Positions 43,433 to 55,755 are shown, counted from the first letter of the stretch. The stretch is 64,000 nucleotides of DNA from Terramyces sp. JEL0728 (GCA_027603945.1 JADIIU010000001.1:434001-498000); one strand, 5' to 3'. Numbers and translations: made by a program. The notes: generated from the letters alone by a model not told the origin.

Positions 43433-45129
43433 ATGCCATCCCCTGTAGAAATTAAACAAAGTAATCTTTCATCTAAATCAGATTCACCAATGTCTGAACA
43501 GAAAACTGAACTCCCACATATGAACGTCACCGCAGAAGCATGGAAAGTGGTAGGAAGTCCTGCCAGAAGGGCATCCATCAATCCAGAAACCCAGCCAGAT
43601 TTATCGGAATTAACTTCTCCTGATTTCACTGCAAGAGCAAGAGCTGCTTCAATCCCTGGATTTTCATTTCAAGTTGAACACCACGATGGACCGCCACCAC
43701 CTGGATTGGGGGAAAGCTCCAGTCCTACATCTGCAAATCCTGTAGTTGCGTACCCTTCGACTTGGAACGGAAACAACGGATCTATTTGGTCTACTGGTGC
43801 AAATGGTTCACCAATTGTAAGCGCCAAACTAACGCTAGGTAAATGATAATGTGCGAGATATTTTCTCTAATGCCAACGCAGCTGATGCTCCTGAAATTTC
43901 TATCATGACCGAGGAAGAATACAATGCCATGCCAAAAGGTCGTTCCCGTTCAAAGTCGTCTTCGGCGATTTTCGATGCTGAAGAAGATCCTTTTGATCCA
44001 AAAGCAATGCCTGACATGAGCTCGATTTGGACAAATCCCGGAAACCAGGGACAAAATCTCCTTCACAGAAGAGCATCTACTCAGCCATCGCAACAGACTC
44101 TCATGTGGGAAGCTCTTCGTGCTGCACAATTGGCAACTCCTGATGATATGAACGGTGTCAATACAGACGAGCTTATGGAACGTTTCAAGCAAGAACAAGC
44201 AGCAAACCTTCGAAGATTTTCAGTTGCTCCTTCCATGGTAAACAGATTCATGGCCAGGTAATCCATTTTTAACGGCAGAAACGTCGACCCTGCCCCAGAA
44301 GCCAGCTCAGTATTGCAAGTCCCTACCAACTTTGACCAAGTTCGCCGTCGTCACTCAATGGCTGGGCCAATGTTTGATCGCAAATTGAATACCAAATTCT
44401 TGAGTGAAGGGTTTGAAGCTTTGGGTTTGAACGATGCCTCCCAGCAGCTTGAAAGAATCGACGACTACTTTGAAAACACAGAGTCCAGAACCAGAGCTTT
44501 CGTGGAAGCTGGAAAGAACTTGCAGGCTATCCAAGACACACTCACACCGGTTACTCCATCCCCTCTCCCATCAACCACCTACAGATGGCCTTTGTACGTA
44601 GTGGAATTCAAAGCTGGAAGAACCGACTACTTTTACATTCCTGAAGACAGCGAAAATTTGGTATTGAATATTGGCGATCTTGCTATAGTCGAGGCTGACC
44701 GTGGTAAGGATTTAGGCAAAGTAATTGAAACCAGTATCAACTCTTTATCGGAATTGCAAATGTACCAGGCCACCCATCAAGACCCTCTTGTCGATTCCCA
44801 TAATGCCGTTGGAAAAGAAATCCAGCCTAAGCGTATATTTAGAATCGCCGAGCCATCTGAAGTTGCCATGCTTCTCTCCAAATCGCAAGATGAAGCTAAA
44901 GCAAACGGAGTTTGTCAGATCAAAATCAGACAAAAGAAACTTCCTATGGAAATCGTAGATGCAGAATATCAATGGGATCGTAGAAAGCTTACATTCTACT
45001 TTGTAGCAGATAGACGAATTGATTTCCGCGAACTTGTCAGAGAGTTGTTCAAAATCTACAAAACCAGAATTTGGATGTAAGTTGTTTTTTAATTTTAGGT
45101 GCGCAGTCAACCCTCTCACTCCTCAATAG
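43433..45129 (+). CDS. PSP1: PSP1 C-terminal domain protein
   Basis: Four exons (introns 43839-43857, 19 nt; 44258-44278, 21; 45077-45098, 22) give 544 aa from ATG 43433 (MPSPVEIKQSNLSS). Residues 1-330 are low complexity with RRASINPE and RRFSVAPS-like phosphosites. The C-terminal PSP1 domain has YVVEFKAGRTDYFYIPE, RIFRIAEPSEVAMLLSKSQD, KLPMEIVDAEYQWDRRKLTF and YKTRIWM. The last intron adds a 9-residue tail (CAVNPLTPQ). Yeast PSP1 was found as a suppressor of DNA polymerase alpha mutations; the domain is shared with bacterial and trypanosome proteins. Its biochemical role is unclear. Confidence 0.85.
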
Positions 45130-45244
45130 AAGCAAGACTAGAACCTGTATTATTATTGCTCTCTAGATTATTATTGCCTTATTGCGTTTAAAATATAAGA
45201 AATTTTTAGTTGTTCCAAATTTTTGTCCAGACTTTCAAGATCTA

Positions 45245-47428
45245 ATGTCAGACTCTGAAGTTGAAGAAATAACACTCTTGGAACCTCTAAATTCTCCGCC
45301 CAAGAAAACAGATAAGCGAAAAACTAGAGCAAGCATTGGGAATTTCACGACAAACTACAAATCTTTTTCTTTCAGAGATAAAGTGTATTCGATTGGAGAA
45401 TGTTTATACATAGAAAGTGACGAAGCTGTAAATGAACCGAATTTGATTAGAGTCACAGAGATTAAAACAGTCGAAGAAGGAGAACCAATTATCAATGGTG
45501 TATGGCTGAGAAGCTGGTACGAAAAGGAAAAGTTTGGCACAAAGATTAAAACCCTAAAAGAATATCTGGGGGTACAGAGAGACGAGGTGATCTTAACCAC
45601 TGAGGACGATCCCATCATACCGGATACCATTGTTGGAAAATGTAAAGTTGTAGCAAAGGAAGAGTTTGACCAGAAATTTCCAAAAGGATTCACGACAAAC
45701 AAGTCTGGGTTATACGCTGCAAATGGGGATGAACGATATTATTACTGCTACAGGAAATGTGTATCTCTTACAAAAAAGAGGTTCGAACAGGTAGATTGGA
45801 ATAGCTCTCTGGCGGGTGCAGCAGCCATATATCCCAAGGTTGAAAAAACCAAAACCAAACGGCCTTTAGAAACTAGCAAGCCAATCAAAAAAGTGAAGTC
45901 AGGAAACGACCCGCACCAAAAAGTATATATTGCTTAATCCAGGTAAATCGAGAAGTCGAATCTGAAATTTCAGAGAGTGAATCTGAAATGGAACAGGATT
46001 CAGATGATTTTAACGACGCTGGCAATGTTTCAGAGTCTGACGAAGGATCAGGGGAAGAATCAGAGCAAGACATCCCAAGTGAACCAGAATCGGAAGATCT
46101 GCCTAAAAAACGCGTTGCTAAAATCAAAGTGCTGAAGAAAAAGATACAGGGCAAAGCTAGAGTTATCAGGAAAAGAATCGCACCGGTTAGTTTAAGCAGT
46201 AGAAGCGTTTCCAAATATTCAAATGGAGATACATTTCAAAAAGCAAGTGAAAGGTTGCATGTTTCTGCGGTACCTGATGTCCTTCCTTGTAGAGAAAATG
46301 AATTTGATGAGCTATACACTCACGTAATAAGCGCAATTGAAGACTGTTCTGGAAGTTGCATTTGTAAGCTATTTTTCATCTAGATATTTCTGGTGTGCCA
46401 GGAACAGGTAAAACAGCGACAGTAAAAGCCGTTATTAGGTCACTGCAGGAATCTGCAAAAAATGAAGTAAATCAATTTAATTTAAGGATATAAATGACTT
46501 TGATTTTATTGAAATAAATGGAATGAAGCTGACCGAACCAAAGCAGGCATACAGTATTCTGTGGAAAGGACTAACAGGTAATCAAGTATCACCAACGCAT
46601 GCTGAAAACCTCTTGCTTACCAGATTCAAGACCCCTAGTCCAAAACGGCAAACTTGTGTGGTGTTAATGGACGAATTAGATTTGCTAGTGACCAAAAAGC
46701 AAACAGTGGTATACAACTTTTTTGATTGGCCCAACCTCGCGCATTCCAGATTAATTGTTATCGCTGTAGCAAATACTATGGATTTGCCTGAACGCATGCT
46801 TTCCAACAAGGTCTCTAGTAGATTAGGGCTGACTAGAATGACTTTCCATCCGTACAAACACACTCAATTAATTGAAATTGTGAAATCCAGATTGGAAGGA
46901 CTGGAAACCTTTAGTCCAAAAGCAGTAGAATTTTGTGCGCGGAAAGTTGGGTCAGTGTCTGGAGATGCAAGACGTTGCTTGGACATTTGCCGCAGAGCTG
47001 TGGAAATATTCATGGAAACACGGGATGGGAATGAAGTTAACGAAACACACATCGACCTGGCTATTAAAGAAATGTTTAATTCTGCCGCGATTCACAGCGT
47101 CCAACTCTGCAGCCAACAGCAGCGACTATTTTTAGTGTCTTGTATCAAAGAATACCGCAAAACTGGCCAAGAAGAATTGCAGTTTGGGAATATTGTCGAA
47201 GAGCACCATATCCTTTGCCAGACCTTTAATTTCAAACCGCCAAATACCACCATGCTTTGCAATCTCTGTACACTGCTTGGAATGAGTCAACTGCTTTTAA
47301 TCGAAAAGCCAAAAATTGGTGACCCAAGTCAGAAAATCAAATTGAGTGTTTGCGAACAGGATGTGTTTAGCGGGATCAAGAAATCTGGGGACGAGAGACT
47401 CATCAAAGTTATCGATCGTATGCAATAA
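45245..47428 (+). CDS. ORC1: Origin recognition complex subunit 1
   Basis: Four exons (introns 45923-45942, 46364-46383, 46467-46486; each 20 nt) give 707 aa from ATG 45245 (MSDSEVEEITLLEP). A BAH domain (about 45-210) has FRDKVYSIGECLYIESDE and RYYYCYRKCVS. An acidic linker rich in SESE leads to the AAA+ ATPase: CIYISGVPGTGK is Walker A, restored by the second intron; VVLMDELD is Walker B; IAVANTMDLPERML is sensor 1. A winged-helix domain completes the C-terminus. ORC1 starts DNA replication at origins. The third intron splits the P-loop region from DINDFDFIEINGM. Confidence 0.95.
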
Positions 47429-47559
47429 AGTATTAGCTTGTCTTAATATACTGCTGATTAATAACTAGTACCCCCGTCGCTTTATCTCACTCATACCGCA
47501 CCCTGCCTCTTTGAAAAAAAGCATTTAAATACCGGTACCGCTCTGCAATAGTTGGTACA

Positions 47560-48225
47560 ATGTCTCTTCCTGGTAACGATGACCAGGCTGCTAGACGAAA
47601 GCAGATGCGCCGCGGAATTATAAAAATGATCATGATGAACATTGTATTTCCAATCATCATCTACTCCATCTTGGAAGGCCGGGTTTCGTTGGTACTGGCT
47701 TTAGCACTCTCTGGCATTCCTCCTGCCATCGAAGGATTGCAAAATATTTGGAAATACAAAAAGGTGGATGCTATTGCTGGCATTGTCATTGTTTCCATCA
47801 TATTTTCTATCGTGGTTGTCCTCCTCACTGCTGACGCCAAACTAATTCTCTTGAAAGATTCAATTCAAACTGTATTCTTTGGCATCGGGTTTGGCGGTTC
47901 AGTTTTCCTGTCAGAAAACATTATCTGGAGATACCAACGGCAATTCTCTGGTGCGGATCCAGAAGTTCAAGCAAATTTAGATCGACAGTATGCTCAACCT
48001 AAAGTTCGTGAAGTTACCAATTTCATGTGCATCGTATGGGCAGTTGGGTTTATCCTTGAGGCAGCAATTCGAATAACACTGATTTACACAATTCCTACCG
48101 ACATTTTGGGATATCTCTCGCCATTGATTCTATTGGCTGTTTTGGGAACATTGGCAGTATGGAGTTACCTCTATGTCGCTTATGCCCGAAAAAAGCATTT
48201 TGGTAAAGAACCCGACGCTGCATGA
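47560..48225 (+). CDS. VC0807-like six-helix membrane protein, copy 1
   Basis: Intronless 221 aa. Six hydrophobic helices are apparent: MMNIVFPIIIYSILEG, LVLALALSGIPPAIEG, AIAGIVIVSIIFSIVVVLL, TVFFGIGFGGSVFL, FMCIVWAVGFILEAAIRI and LSPLILLAVLGTLAVW. The motifs MNIVxPxxIY, ALSGIPPAxEG and AKLILLKDS are those of the VC0807-like family seen in many bacteria and in fungi; its function is unknown. It is the first of five paralogues between 47.5 and 58.1 kb, and closest to the copies at 55081 and 56045. Confidence 0.78.
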   Translation: MSLPGNDDQAARRKQMRRGIIKMIMMNIVFPIIIYSILEGRVSLVLALALSGIPPAIEGLQNIWKYKKVDAIAGIVIVSIIFSIVVVLLTADAKLILLKDSIQTVFFGIGFGGSVFLSENIIWRYQRQFSGADPEVQANLDRQYAQPKVREVTNFMCIVWAVGFILEAAIRITLIYTIPTDILGYLSPLILLAVLGTLAVWSYLYVAYARKKHFGKEPDAA

Positions 48226-48329
48226 TTAATAAATTCCATTTTCATTTGCTCCGCTTGCAATGTATTCTGTTTGGCGTATGATATTCATTTGAAGTCTGTC
48301 CGAAAATGTTTTCAGATTCAAATTCTTAA

Positions 48330-49740
48330 ATGACCAGACAACCCACAACAATAGACGTTCCAACGAATAAGCCTCCGTTATACAACAGCAAGAAATACAG
48401 CAGCACCAAGTCGGCCGCTAACAAAAAACTGCCGCCAGCTCTAAATGACCCGACCGACTTTATATCCCAGTTGACTTCAATGGCGACGGACGTTACTCCT
48501 AAAAGTAGTTCAAATTCAAAATTGGATTTCTTTGACATGGATCGCAGTTCAAAACGGAATTCAAAAAAGGATTTCATAAAGAACATCAGCAATATTGACA
48601 AGAATGCACTCGAGAATCAACATACGAATGACCGAGTCTACAGGAAATCAGACATAACCAAAGAGAAAGGAAAGAAAGCGAGGAAATCTCCCAAAAAGTC
48701 GCCAAAGAAATCAAATCCCTTGGATAATTTTGATTTTGAATCCTCAGGGAAAACTTCCAGAAGTGATCGTTCATCTGGAAGATTATCTACAAAATTTGGG
48801 CAATACGCAGAGTCGTCTGATGACTCTGAAGTTGAAAGAAAGCGAAAGAGAACAAAGAAAGATTCCGACAATAAAGAGTATGGAAAGGTAAAGAAGGAGA
48901 AACCAAAAATGAAGCTGGACGATCTTTTATTTGAAATACCCACAAAAATGTCCAATTTCAGCCAAGAGTTGACGCTGGATATCGCTCCAATAGCAATTTC
49001 ATCCCAAGAGGTTATTGGAAAAGACTCTGTTAAATGCCCTGCGGATCCACTATGCGGAAAAGTGTTGAAGGAACCATTCTCGAAACAACTACAGCATCTT
49101 CATGATGAATACCAGAAACTTAAAGACAATCCTCGCTCTAAAATGACAGCGCGGCATAGGTTCTGTGCTTATCACAATGCAGAGCAAGACATCATCCCAA
49201 ATGGAATAAAATTAGGATACCGACATGAAATAGACTTTAAAGAGCTGTCTGAGAGAATCCAGAAAGGAAATATAAGAAAGAGGCTGGAGAAGATCGTTTC
49301 AGGACAAATCAAGTCAAAGCTCAGAGAGTCCATCTTGGAAACCTTCAATGCTGAAGGCGCGTGGAAGGCACAAGGTATATTCGGATTTATCCAGGCAATG
49401 CAACTAAATTCTTAAAGATAGAACAAGCCCAGTGCGGATACTATGGATGGGTAAACCGAATTTTATTTAGACTGGATCGAATTTTATCTTTAAAGCACTA
49501 ATTGGCATGTTTAAAAGTCAAAAATCGATATTGACCGCTGATAGAGTATATCCACAAACAATTAATGATTACATCCAACTGGTGCTAGTGCCAGAGACAG
49601 CCTTGTGTTTGATTGCTGAGGATTTTGACTACGATCTCGACCAGCGCGACCCACTGAAGAATGCAGAGCGCATCCTGCGACAGTCGAGCGAATTTGGAAA
49701 TATTGTTCATGGCATGGACGCAAATTTTACTGATGAATAG
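48330..49740 (+). CDS. RTC4: RTC4-like domain protein
   Basis: Three exons (introns 49375-49394 and 49451-49470, both 20 nt) give 456 aa. Residues 1-225 are basic, Ser/Lys-rich and probably nuclear (KKARKSPKKSPKKS, ERKRKRTKK). The RTC4-like domain has CPADPLCGKVL, FCAYHNAEQDIIPNGIKLGYRHEIDF and, after splicing, QAQCGYYGWTGSNFIFKAL and YIQLVLVPETALCLIAEDFD. Yeast RTC4 is a nuclear protein linked by genetics to telomere capping; its activity is unknown. The last exon continues in frame only if both introns are removed. Confidence 0.85.
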
Positions 49741-49909
49741 TTAATAAACATGTAATGGAAAGTATTGCACGTGACTTCGGGGGATTTCTACCAGCCTTAC
49801 CAAGCCTGGGCTTGCAAGAAAAAAAAAGAGAAAAAATCTTTACTTTACCAAGGTAAGAGTTGGGCATGCTCAATTGATTCATCATACAGGACAGAATTAA
49901 CAATTAGAA

Positions 49910-50524
49910 ATGGGTGCCTACAAATATCTCGAAGAACTTTACAAAAAGAAGCAATCTGATGTCTTACGTTTCCTCCTCAGAGTAAGATGTTGGGAATACC
50001 GTCAATTGAACGTTATTCACAGAGCTTCCCGCCCATCCCGCCCAGACAAGGCTCGCCGTTTAGGATACAAGGCTAAACAAGGATACGTTGTCTACCGTGT
50101 TAGAGTCCGCAGAGGTAACAGAAAGCGCATGGCCAAGAAGGGTGCTACTTACGGTAAGCCAGTCAACCAAGGTGTTTCCCAACTCAAATTCCAACGTTCA
50201 TTGCGTTCAGTTGCTGAAGAACGTGTTGGAAAGAGATGTCCTAACTTGCGTGTGTTGAACTCTTACTGGGTAAACCAAGATGCCACCTACAAGTTCTTTG
50301 AAGTCATCCTTGTTGATCCATCCCACAAGGCTATCCGCCGTGATGCCCGTATTAACTGGATCGCCAACCCAGTTCACAAGCACCGTGAAATGCGTGGACT
50401 TACTGCTGTTGGAAAGAAGAACCGTGGTATTGCCAAGGGTCACAGATTCAACAAGACTATCGGTGGTGGTCGCTATGCTTCATGGCTCCGTCGCAACACT
50501 TTGTCTCTCCGCAGATATCGTTAA
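49910..50524 (+). CDS. RPL15: 60S ribosomal protein eL15
   Basis: Intronless 204 aa, full length. It begins [20 protein letters not shown] and ends [13 protein letters not shown], both invariant in eL15. The cytosolic large-subunit protein lies near the exit tunnel. Codon use looks more biased than in the neighbours (CGT/CGC, AAG, ACT/GTC endings), as expected of a very highly expressed gene, and unlike many neighbours it has no mini-intron. The upstream 170 bp contains an A-rich tract (about 49818-49838) and no gene. Confidence 0.98.
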   Translation: MGAYKYLEELYKKKQSDVLRFLLRVRCWEYRQLNVIHRASRPSRPDKARRLGYKAKQGYVVYRVRVRRGNRKRMAKKGATYGKPVNQGVSQLKFQRSLRSVAEERVGKRCPNLRVLNSYWVNQDATYKFFEVILVDPSHKAIRRDARINWIANPVHKHREMRGLTAVGKKNRGIAKGHRFNKTIGGGRYASWLRRNTLSLRRYR

Positions 50525-50595
50525 AGTGTTGCTTCGATTTGTTGTTTATTACAATAAATGCTCCGTTACTATACATCTAATAACCATCAGTTTTA

Positions 50596-51861
50596 TTAAA
50601 TTTGTTCACCAGCTTCTTTTTCGGCAGCAATCTTGGCTTTTTTTTCTTTTTGTTTCTGCCCACCTCGTCTAGTCTTTTTCTTATTCTCTTCCTTTTCAAT
50701 GTCGTGTTCCAGTGCAGCTTGTCTCTTTTGTCTCAAGCTATAGTTTGGATCTGGTTGCCATCTGCTCCATTTTCGCATATGCCCAACCTCATACAACTCA
50801 AACATTTCCTCGACTGAATTAGACTAGAATTACCTTCTTCGGTTTGTACTTGATTGGCTTGTTTCAACAAAGGCACGTCGGTTACGATGCCAGTGTCTTT
50901 TGACAAGAAATCGACTTTATGGTCGCTAGAGTTATTCGCGATCCAGATGTTACCAGCTGAATCAAAGGCAAAGCTCAATGGTTCTCTTTCAAGTTTGACA
51001 ATCTTTTTTTGCTTGATGTTGGTTGGATCTGCAGTGTCAAAAAGCAGAATATAATTCAACCTGCGGTTAGTTTCAAGTACTTTTCTAGTAATACTGCAAG
51101 AGTGTGCGATTGCTGGTGCGCTTTGAGTGCAATGACGGTTGGCTTTGTATCTCCCAATTCCAATCCAGAAACAATATCCAGTTTCTGTAATAATTTACCT
51201 GTGGTATAGTTCCATACCCCCAACCAATCATCACCACCTCCTGAGATCAAGGTTTCTTTGTTTTCCAGTGTGATGATTTTAGAAACAAACACAGTGTGCC
51301 CTAGCAAGAACTGGTGGATATCGTACGTTTCTGGATACTTGTTTACTCTGATTTTTTCATCTCTATCGGATGTAATCAAGTACTTTGAATCGCTTGTAAA
51401 TGCCATGTCGGTAAGAATAGATACATGGCCAATCAAAAGCAACGCTTTCGCTCCCGGATTATCGACAGCCAGCTTGTACATATCTCCAAATTTATCAGCT
51501 ACCATGAGATACGTTGCGTCTTTAGAAAATTGTAAACCTATATTACGACTGAATTACAGGTTGCCCGTTTCAAAATCGTTCGCTTGTTTATCACTTTTAG
51601 TGTTTGCGCATCCCAAATTTGCAATTCCTTGTCATCCGATACAAATGCCAAGAGTTTCTTTCCTGGATGGTAGACGATTGTCCTTAATTGCTTCTGTGCA
51701 TGCTGTCCTGCTGGGATTACGGTGGCAGCAGCTCCTAGTCCTTCTGAAATTGTTGTGATTTTCCCAGTTTTTGATTCAAGGATAACGATTTTGGAACCAG
51801 TAACGAATAATAGTTTATCCAACCCTGTTAAAGAAATCACCAAATGATATGGAAGACGCAT
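50596..51861 (-). CDS. TRM82: tRNA (guanine-N7)-methyltransferase non-catalytic subunit (WDR4/Trm82)
   Basis: Four exons (introns 51538-51557, 51061-51080, 50814-50833; all 20 nt) give 401 aa. A WD40 propeller is visible (FVSDDKELQIWD, ITSDRDEKIRVNKYP, LISGGGDDWLGVWNY). ...SDRDEKIRV.KYP and IHQFLLGHTVFVS are the signature of Trm82/WDR4, and GHMRKWSRWQPDPNY is like the conserved C-terminal segment. It ends in a Lys-rich tail. The partner Trm8 makes m7G46 in tRNA. The introns split WD repeats but always restore the frame. Confidence 0.93.
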
Positions 51862-51897
51862 TTTTTTAAAAAAAAATAATCTGAATGCAATGATAAT

Positions 51898-54164
51898 TTA
51901 TTTGTTAATTTTCTTGTTTGCACTGATGCGAGATCGCACTAACTCTCTAATGACGTCGGCACTGCCTGTATTTGGATCTTGCAAGATGGTCTTGGTTTGT
52001 TCGCTCAATCCATTTAGCTCAATTATAGTTTCTTCCCTGCTTTTGCTGAAATCGCTAGGTTTGATGTGCTGCAAAAGGTAGTTGTTGGTTCTATGGTTAA
52101 CAAATATTACTTTGAAAGCTCTGTTATTACTTTCACGAAATCTGCTGTGGAAGTAAGGGATGAAGTTTTGTTGAGGTCTTGCATATTTGAAATTACTTGG
52201 TTTGCTGCTGATTCTAAATAATGTAATTTGTCCAAGATTGGCGATTGTATTTCAATTTTCAATCGATCCAAGTCCGAACTAATCTGGGTAATATCAAAGT
52301 TATATCTTGGTGAGGTCCGCTCCTTCTGTCCAAGTTCCTTTTGTCTCTGGGTCAATTCTGCTTCCAAATGATCAAGGTATTCTTGCCGACGTTGTAAATC
52401 TTGGTTGAAAAATTCCAAACTTTGGTATTTCAGCTCCATTTCAGCAACTACTTTTTCACGCTTTTCCAATTCAGAATATTTCGCTCTCTGTCCGTCAATT
52501 TGTTTTTGAGCTTCTTCTCGCAGTAATTGGAATTGGCGTTTTTCATTCTGCAATTCTTGGTTAGAGTACTCAAGGTCTTGGCACTTTCTTTTGTATTCAT
52601 TAGCATACTGATCCAATTCGTCTTTGTTTTGTCCGTTAAAGTTCAAGGCGTCCAATCTGCTTTGTTCCCTGTTACGGTATTCTTCAAAGCTGCGTTGTTG
52701 CAATTCAAATGCATCTTCAAGCTGAGCAAACTCTTGCTTTTCTTTGTCAAACATGCGGATTGCCTCATGATACGACTTTTCCCTTTCTTCCATTACTCTC
52801 TGTGCTTCTTTGATTTCAGCCCATTTTTGTTGATCAGTTCCGACAATTTCGATATTAGAGTTTAACTTTGTTTGCCACTGTTCTTGCATTTCCAATTCGA
52901 GTTTGTCCAGCCTTTGCTTTTCAGCATACTGAATGTTTTCAAACTGTTGCTTTTGCAACTTGAACTGTGCCTGTGCATCCTGCAACTCTTTGCGTTCTCT
53001 TTCCAGCACCTGAATAGCTTCGTTATAATGGGCAGCAGTATCTGATGCGGCAGCCTCGTCTTTTAATCTTGCGAGCGCTATTTGGTCATGCTGCAACTGT
53101 TGTTGTCCGTTTCTCAACTCTTGTTCTTCAAGCTTAAGCCATTCCTTTGCCTGGCCAAGCTTTTCTTGTTCACCATAGAATTCTTCTTGCACATGCTTTA
53201 ATTCAAGTTGGTCATGGTTAAACTTTTTATATGCTTCGCGTAAACTAGTATCTTCGGCGTAAATCCTTTGATTTTCTTTTGTGAGCTCTAGTGCATAGTT
53301 TTGCAGTCTTTCCTCTTCCAGTTGGCACCATTCCAGTTTACTTTGAAGCTCCGAAGCTATAGCAGGCGAAACTGAGGTATTTCTGCTTAGCAATTCGTCT
53401 CTGGTATTGTTATATAATTGTCGAATATGGCCAAGCTCACTATTTACAGACTGGAAAGCATCCTGGGATTCTTGCAGCTGGATGGCAAGAACTGAATTTG
53501 CCGCAACTACTTGTTGATACATGTCAGAGTAGTATTGGCACTGACCTTCCAAGGACAAATTCTGGATTTCTATAGCATCGCCATCCTTTTGCCAAGTAAT
53601 ATCGTCATTTTGATAGTTGGGATAGGACTCGTATCCAGAATTTGAAGGCTGGTACTGTTCACCTCCTTGGTAATGCTGATCAGGTTGGTATTGATCATTC
53701 ATATGCTGCTCCAAAACTTTTTCAATTTCAGAATTTGCAGGAAGTTCCTCATCGAATTGGCTGCTTTGCATCAATGGAGTGTTGGTATTTGAATTTTGAT
53801 CAACCTGTGCAGATAGTAATGGCGGCTGGGTAGGTGACTTATTTACTCCTTGCTCTATAGGTGGTGAAGCAATTTTGCTGGTGCTTCTATCAGAAACAAC
53901 CATCCTTGGCTGATTCTGCAAATCCGGCGAAATTCCAGAATTCTGTCTTTTCTCTGAAGAAATAGCTGTTGTTTCACTGACTTGTCCAATAGATTTGGTT
54001 GGAGATACCATTGTAATATTTTCCCTTTGTACCTGAATTTCAGGAACAGCGATCTCAGTTGACAAAGATTGTTCCTTTTTCTTCTTTTGAAACTTTGCTA
54101 GCTATGGTTATTCATCAATTGCCTTTGATTTTGCCAGTTGCAGCTTTGCTTCCCTGTCTGTCAT
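51898..54164 (-). CDS. Golgin-like long coiled-coil protein
   Basis: Three exons give 741 aa. The first intron (54102-54122, 21 nt) has the rare donor GC and the acceptor AG; the second (52091-52110, 20 nt) is GT-AG. The N-terminus MTDREAKLQLAKSKLAKFQK is a lysine-rich helical segment like the start of GM130-type golgins (KLAxAKKKLxxFQ). Residues 30-200 are disordered, then a continuous coiled coil runs from about 205 to 690. It resembles golgins of the Golgi matrix but carries no GRIP domain at its C-terminus (RELVRSRISANKKINK). The golgin call is an inference from the overall layout. Confidence 0.68.
54102..54122 (-). other. 21-nt GC-AG intron
   Basis: In the sense orientation this segment starts GCAATTGATG, contains AATAACC and ends CATAG. 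Removing it joins LAKSK to LAKFQKKKK, giving a continuous helix and the only in-frame ATG for the golgin-like gene. It has the size and branch-like element of the other introns but a GC instead of a GT donor, the only such case noticed in the window. Confidence 0.6.
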
Positions 54165-54393
54165 TTGATGCTTTTTTGGAGAATGTAAAAATCCAGAAAA
54201 CCTGACACATTTGGGGCAGCATGTAAGAGCTTGACAGGTTAGGAGACGAAAACTCCTGGGCTATCTGCGGAAAGTAATTCCAAGATAGTTGCGAATAGCT
54301 TGAATTTCGTTCCATGAAGCTCAACTTTTCTATATCTTGAATTGTAGGAATTCATAGCTCTGGTAATTGGAACCAGGTTTACCAAAAACGCGA

Positions 54394-55050
54394 ATGAAGG
54401 AACAACCAAAAAAGGAAGAGCCAAAACAACATGGGTTTTGCAGAAACATATTTTTGAATTTTATACTTCCAAGTATTCTCTACAGTATTTTGATTCATCA
54501 TGTATCAAATGTTGCTGCAATACTAATTTCAGCATCATTTCCAGTGATTCAATTTGTCACGGAATTGTACAAGACCAAAGAAATCGACTGGTTTTCGCTT
54601 GTGGTTGTAACATCTACTGTGATAACAGCCATAATAGCAGCTGCAAGCCAAAATCCCAACGTTGCTGATTTCAAAGACTCGATTCAAAACTATCTTTTAT
54701 CAGTCTCAATGTTCTTTTCATCGTACTGTAGAGTTGATTTCCTGGGACATTATTACTCCAAAGATAGAGTGTTTGAAGATTTACAAAACAAGGAGCAGTT
54801 GCAAGAGGATTACGAAAATATCCCCAACGTATTGACACAGGTATGGACAGTCGCGTTCTTTTTGGAAGCCTCGATCAACTTGATTCTCGCATTCACCGTT
54901 CCAAACATTCTTGTTTTTATCGTTCCAGCTCTGACGGTGATTGTCATGTCTGTTCTTTCCCTGGTTTACAAGTACCTTGTCAGCAAAGTGAAGGCTGAAC
55001 CGCGCGAATCAACAGCTACGATTGATACTTCAAGTATTTCTCAAGAATAA
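54394..55050 (+). CDS. VC0807-like six-helix membrane protein, divergent copy 2
   Basis: Intronless 218 aa from ATG 54394 (MKEQPKKEEPKQHGFCRN). It keeps the family shape (NIFLNFILPSILYSILIHHVS, ASFPVIQFVTELYKTKEIDWF, VADFKDSIQNYLLSV, VWTVAFFLEASINLIL), but many family residues differ: the ALSGIPPA motif has become SASFPVI and the Arg before QFSG is missing. It is the most diverged of the five copies and may have changed function. Six membrane helices are expected. Confidence 0.72.
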   Translation: MKEQPKKEEPKQHGFCRNIFLNFILPSILYSILIHHVSNVAAILISASFPVIQFVTELYKTKEIDWFSLVVVTSTVITAIIAAASQNPNVADFKDSIQNYLLSVSMFFSSYCRVDFLGHYYSKDRVFEDLQNKEQLQEDYENIPNVLTQVWTVAFFLEASINLILAFTVPNILVFIVPALTVIVMSVLSLVYKYLVSKVKAEPRESTATIDTSSISQE

Positions 55051-55080
55051 TTTTTGTTTTAACTGTTAAATTACATTTTA

Positions 55081-55755
55081 TTATTGAGAAACTTGGTTGC
55101 TTTGAGCTGCATACTTTTGTCGAGCAGCTTTGACGTAAAGCACTGTGGACAAAGCCAGCGTGCCCAGCACCACGACTAGCAGACATGGCGAGATATAGCC
55201 AAGCGTATCGGTAGGAATAGTGTAAATCAACACAATTCTTACACCAGCTTCAAACAGAAACCCAACAGCCCAAATAATACACAAAGTGTTTGTGGTTTGT
55301 TTTACACGAGGATCCTGCCATCTTTCATCCAATTCCTTTTGGATTTCAGGATGATGTCCAGAGAATTGTCTGTTGTACCTCCAAATCAGATTCTCTTGCA
55401 TATAAATTGAAGTCCCAAACAATATTGCCAAAAGAATAGTTTGAAACGAGTCTTTGAGCAGAATCAATTTTGGGTCTGATGTGAGTATTACTACTACGAT
55501 GGAAAAGATGATTGAAATGATTACCATTGCTGCGATGGCATCAATTTGCTTTGTTTTGTGGATGTTTTGGATTCCTTCAAGTGCTGGAGGAATACCTGAT
55601 AGTGCCAGAGCCAATACTAATGAAACTCGACCTTGGAGCACTGAATATATAACGAGTGGCAGGACAATATTCATCATCACCATCTTGTAAATACCTCTCT
55701 TCATTTGTTTCCTGGCTGCAGCTTCATCCTGTTGTCTTGAGATATTTGCGTTCAT
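55081..55755 (-). CDS. VC0807-like six-helix membrane protein, copy 3
   Basis: Intronless 224 aa. It is very similar to the copy at 56045-56761, with RKQMKRGIYKMVMMNIVLPL, LVLALALSGIPPALEGIQNI, DPKLILLKDSFQTILLA and QENLIWRYNRQFSGHHPE, and it lies head-to-tail with it. A short cytosolic N-terminus (MNANISRQQDEAAARKQM) precedes six predicted helices. The close similarity and adjacency indicate a recent tandem duplication. Function unknown. Confidence 0.78.
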   Translation of the reverse strand: MNANISRQQDEAAARKQMKRGIYKMVMMNIVLPLVIYSVLQGRVSLVLALALSGIPPALEGIQNIHKTKQIDAIAAMVIISIIFSIVVVILTSDPKLILLKDSFQTILLAILFGTSIYMQENLIWRYNRQFSGHHPEIQKELDERWQDPRVKQTTNTLCIIWAVGFLFEAGVRIVLIYTIPTDTLGYISPCLLVVVLGTLALSTVLYVKAARQKYAAQSNQVSQ

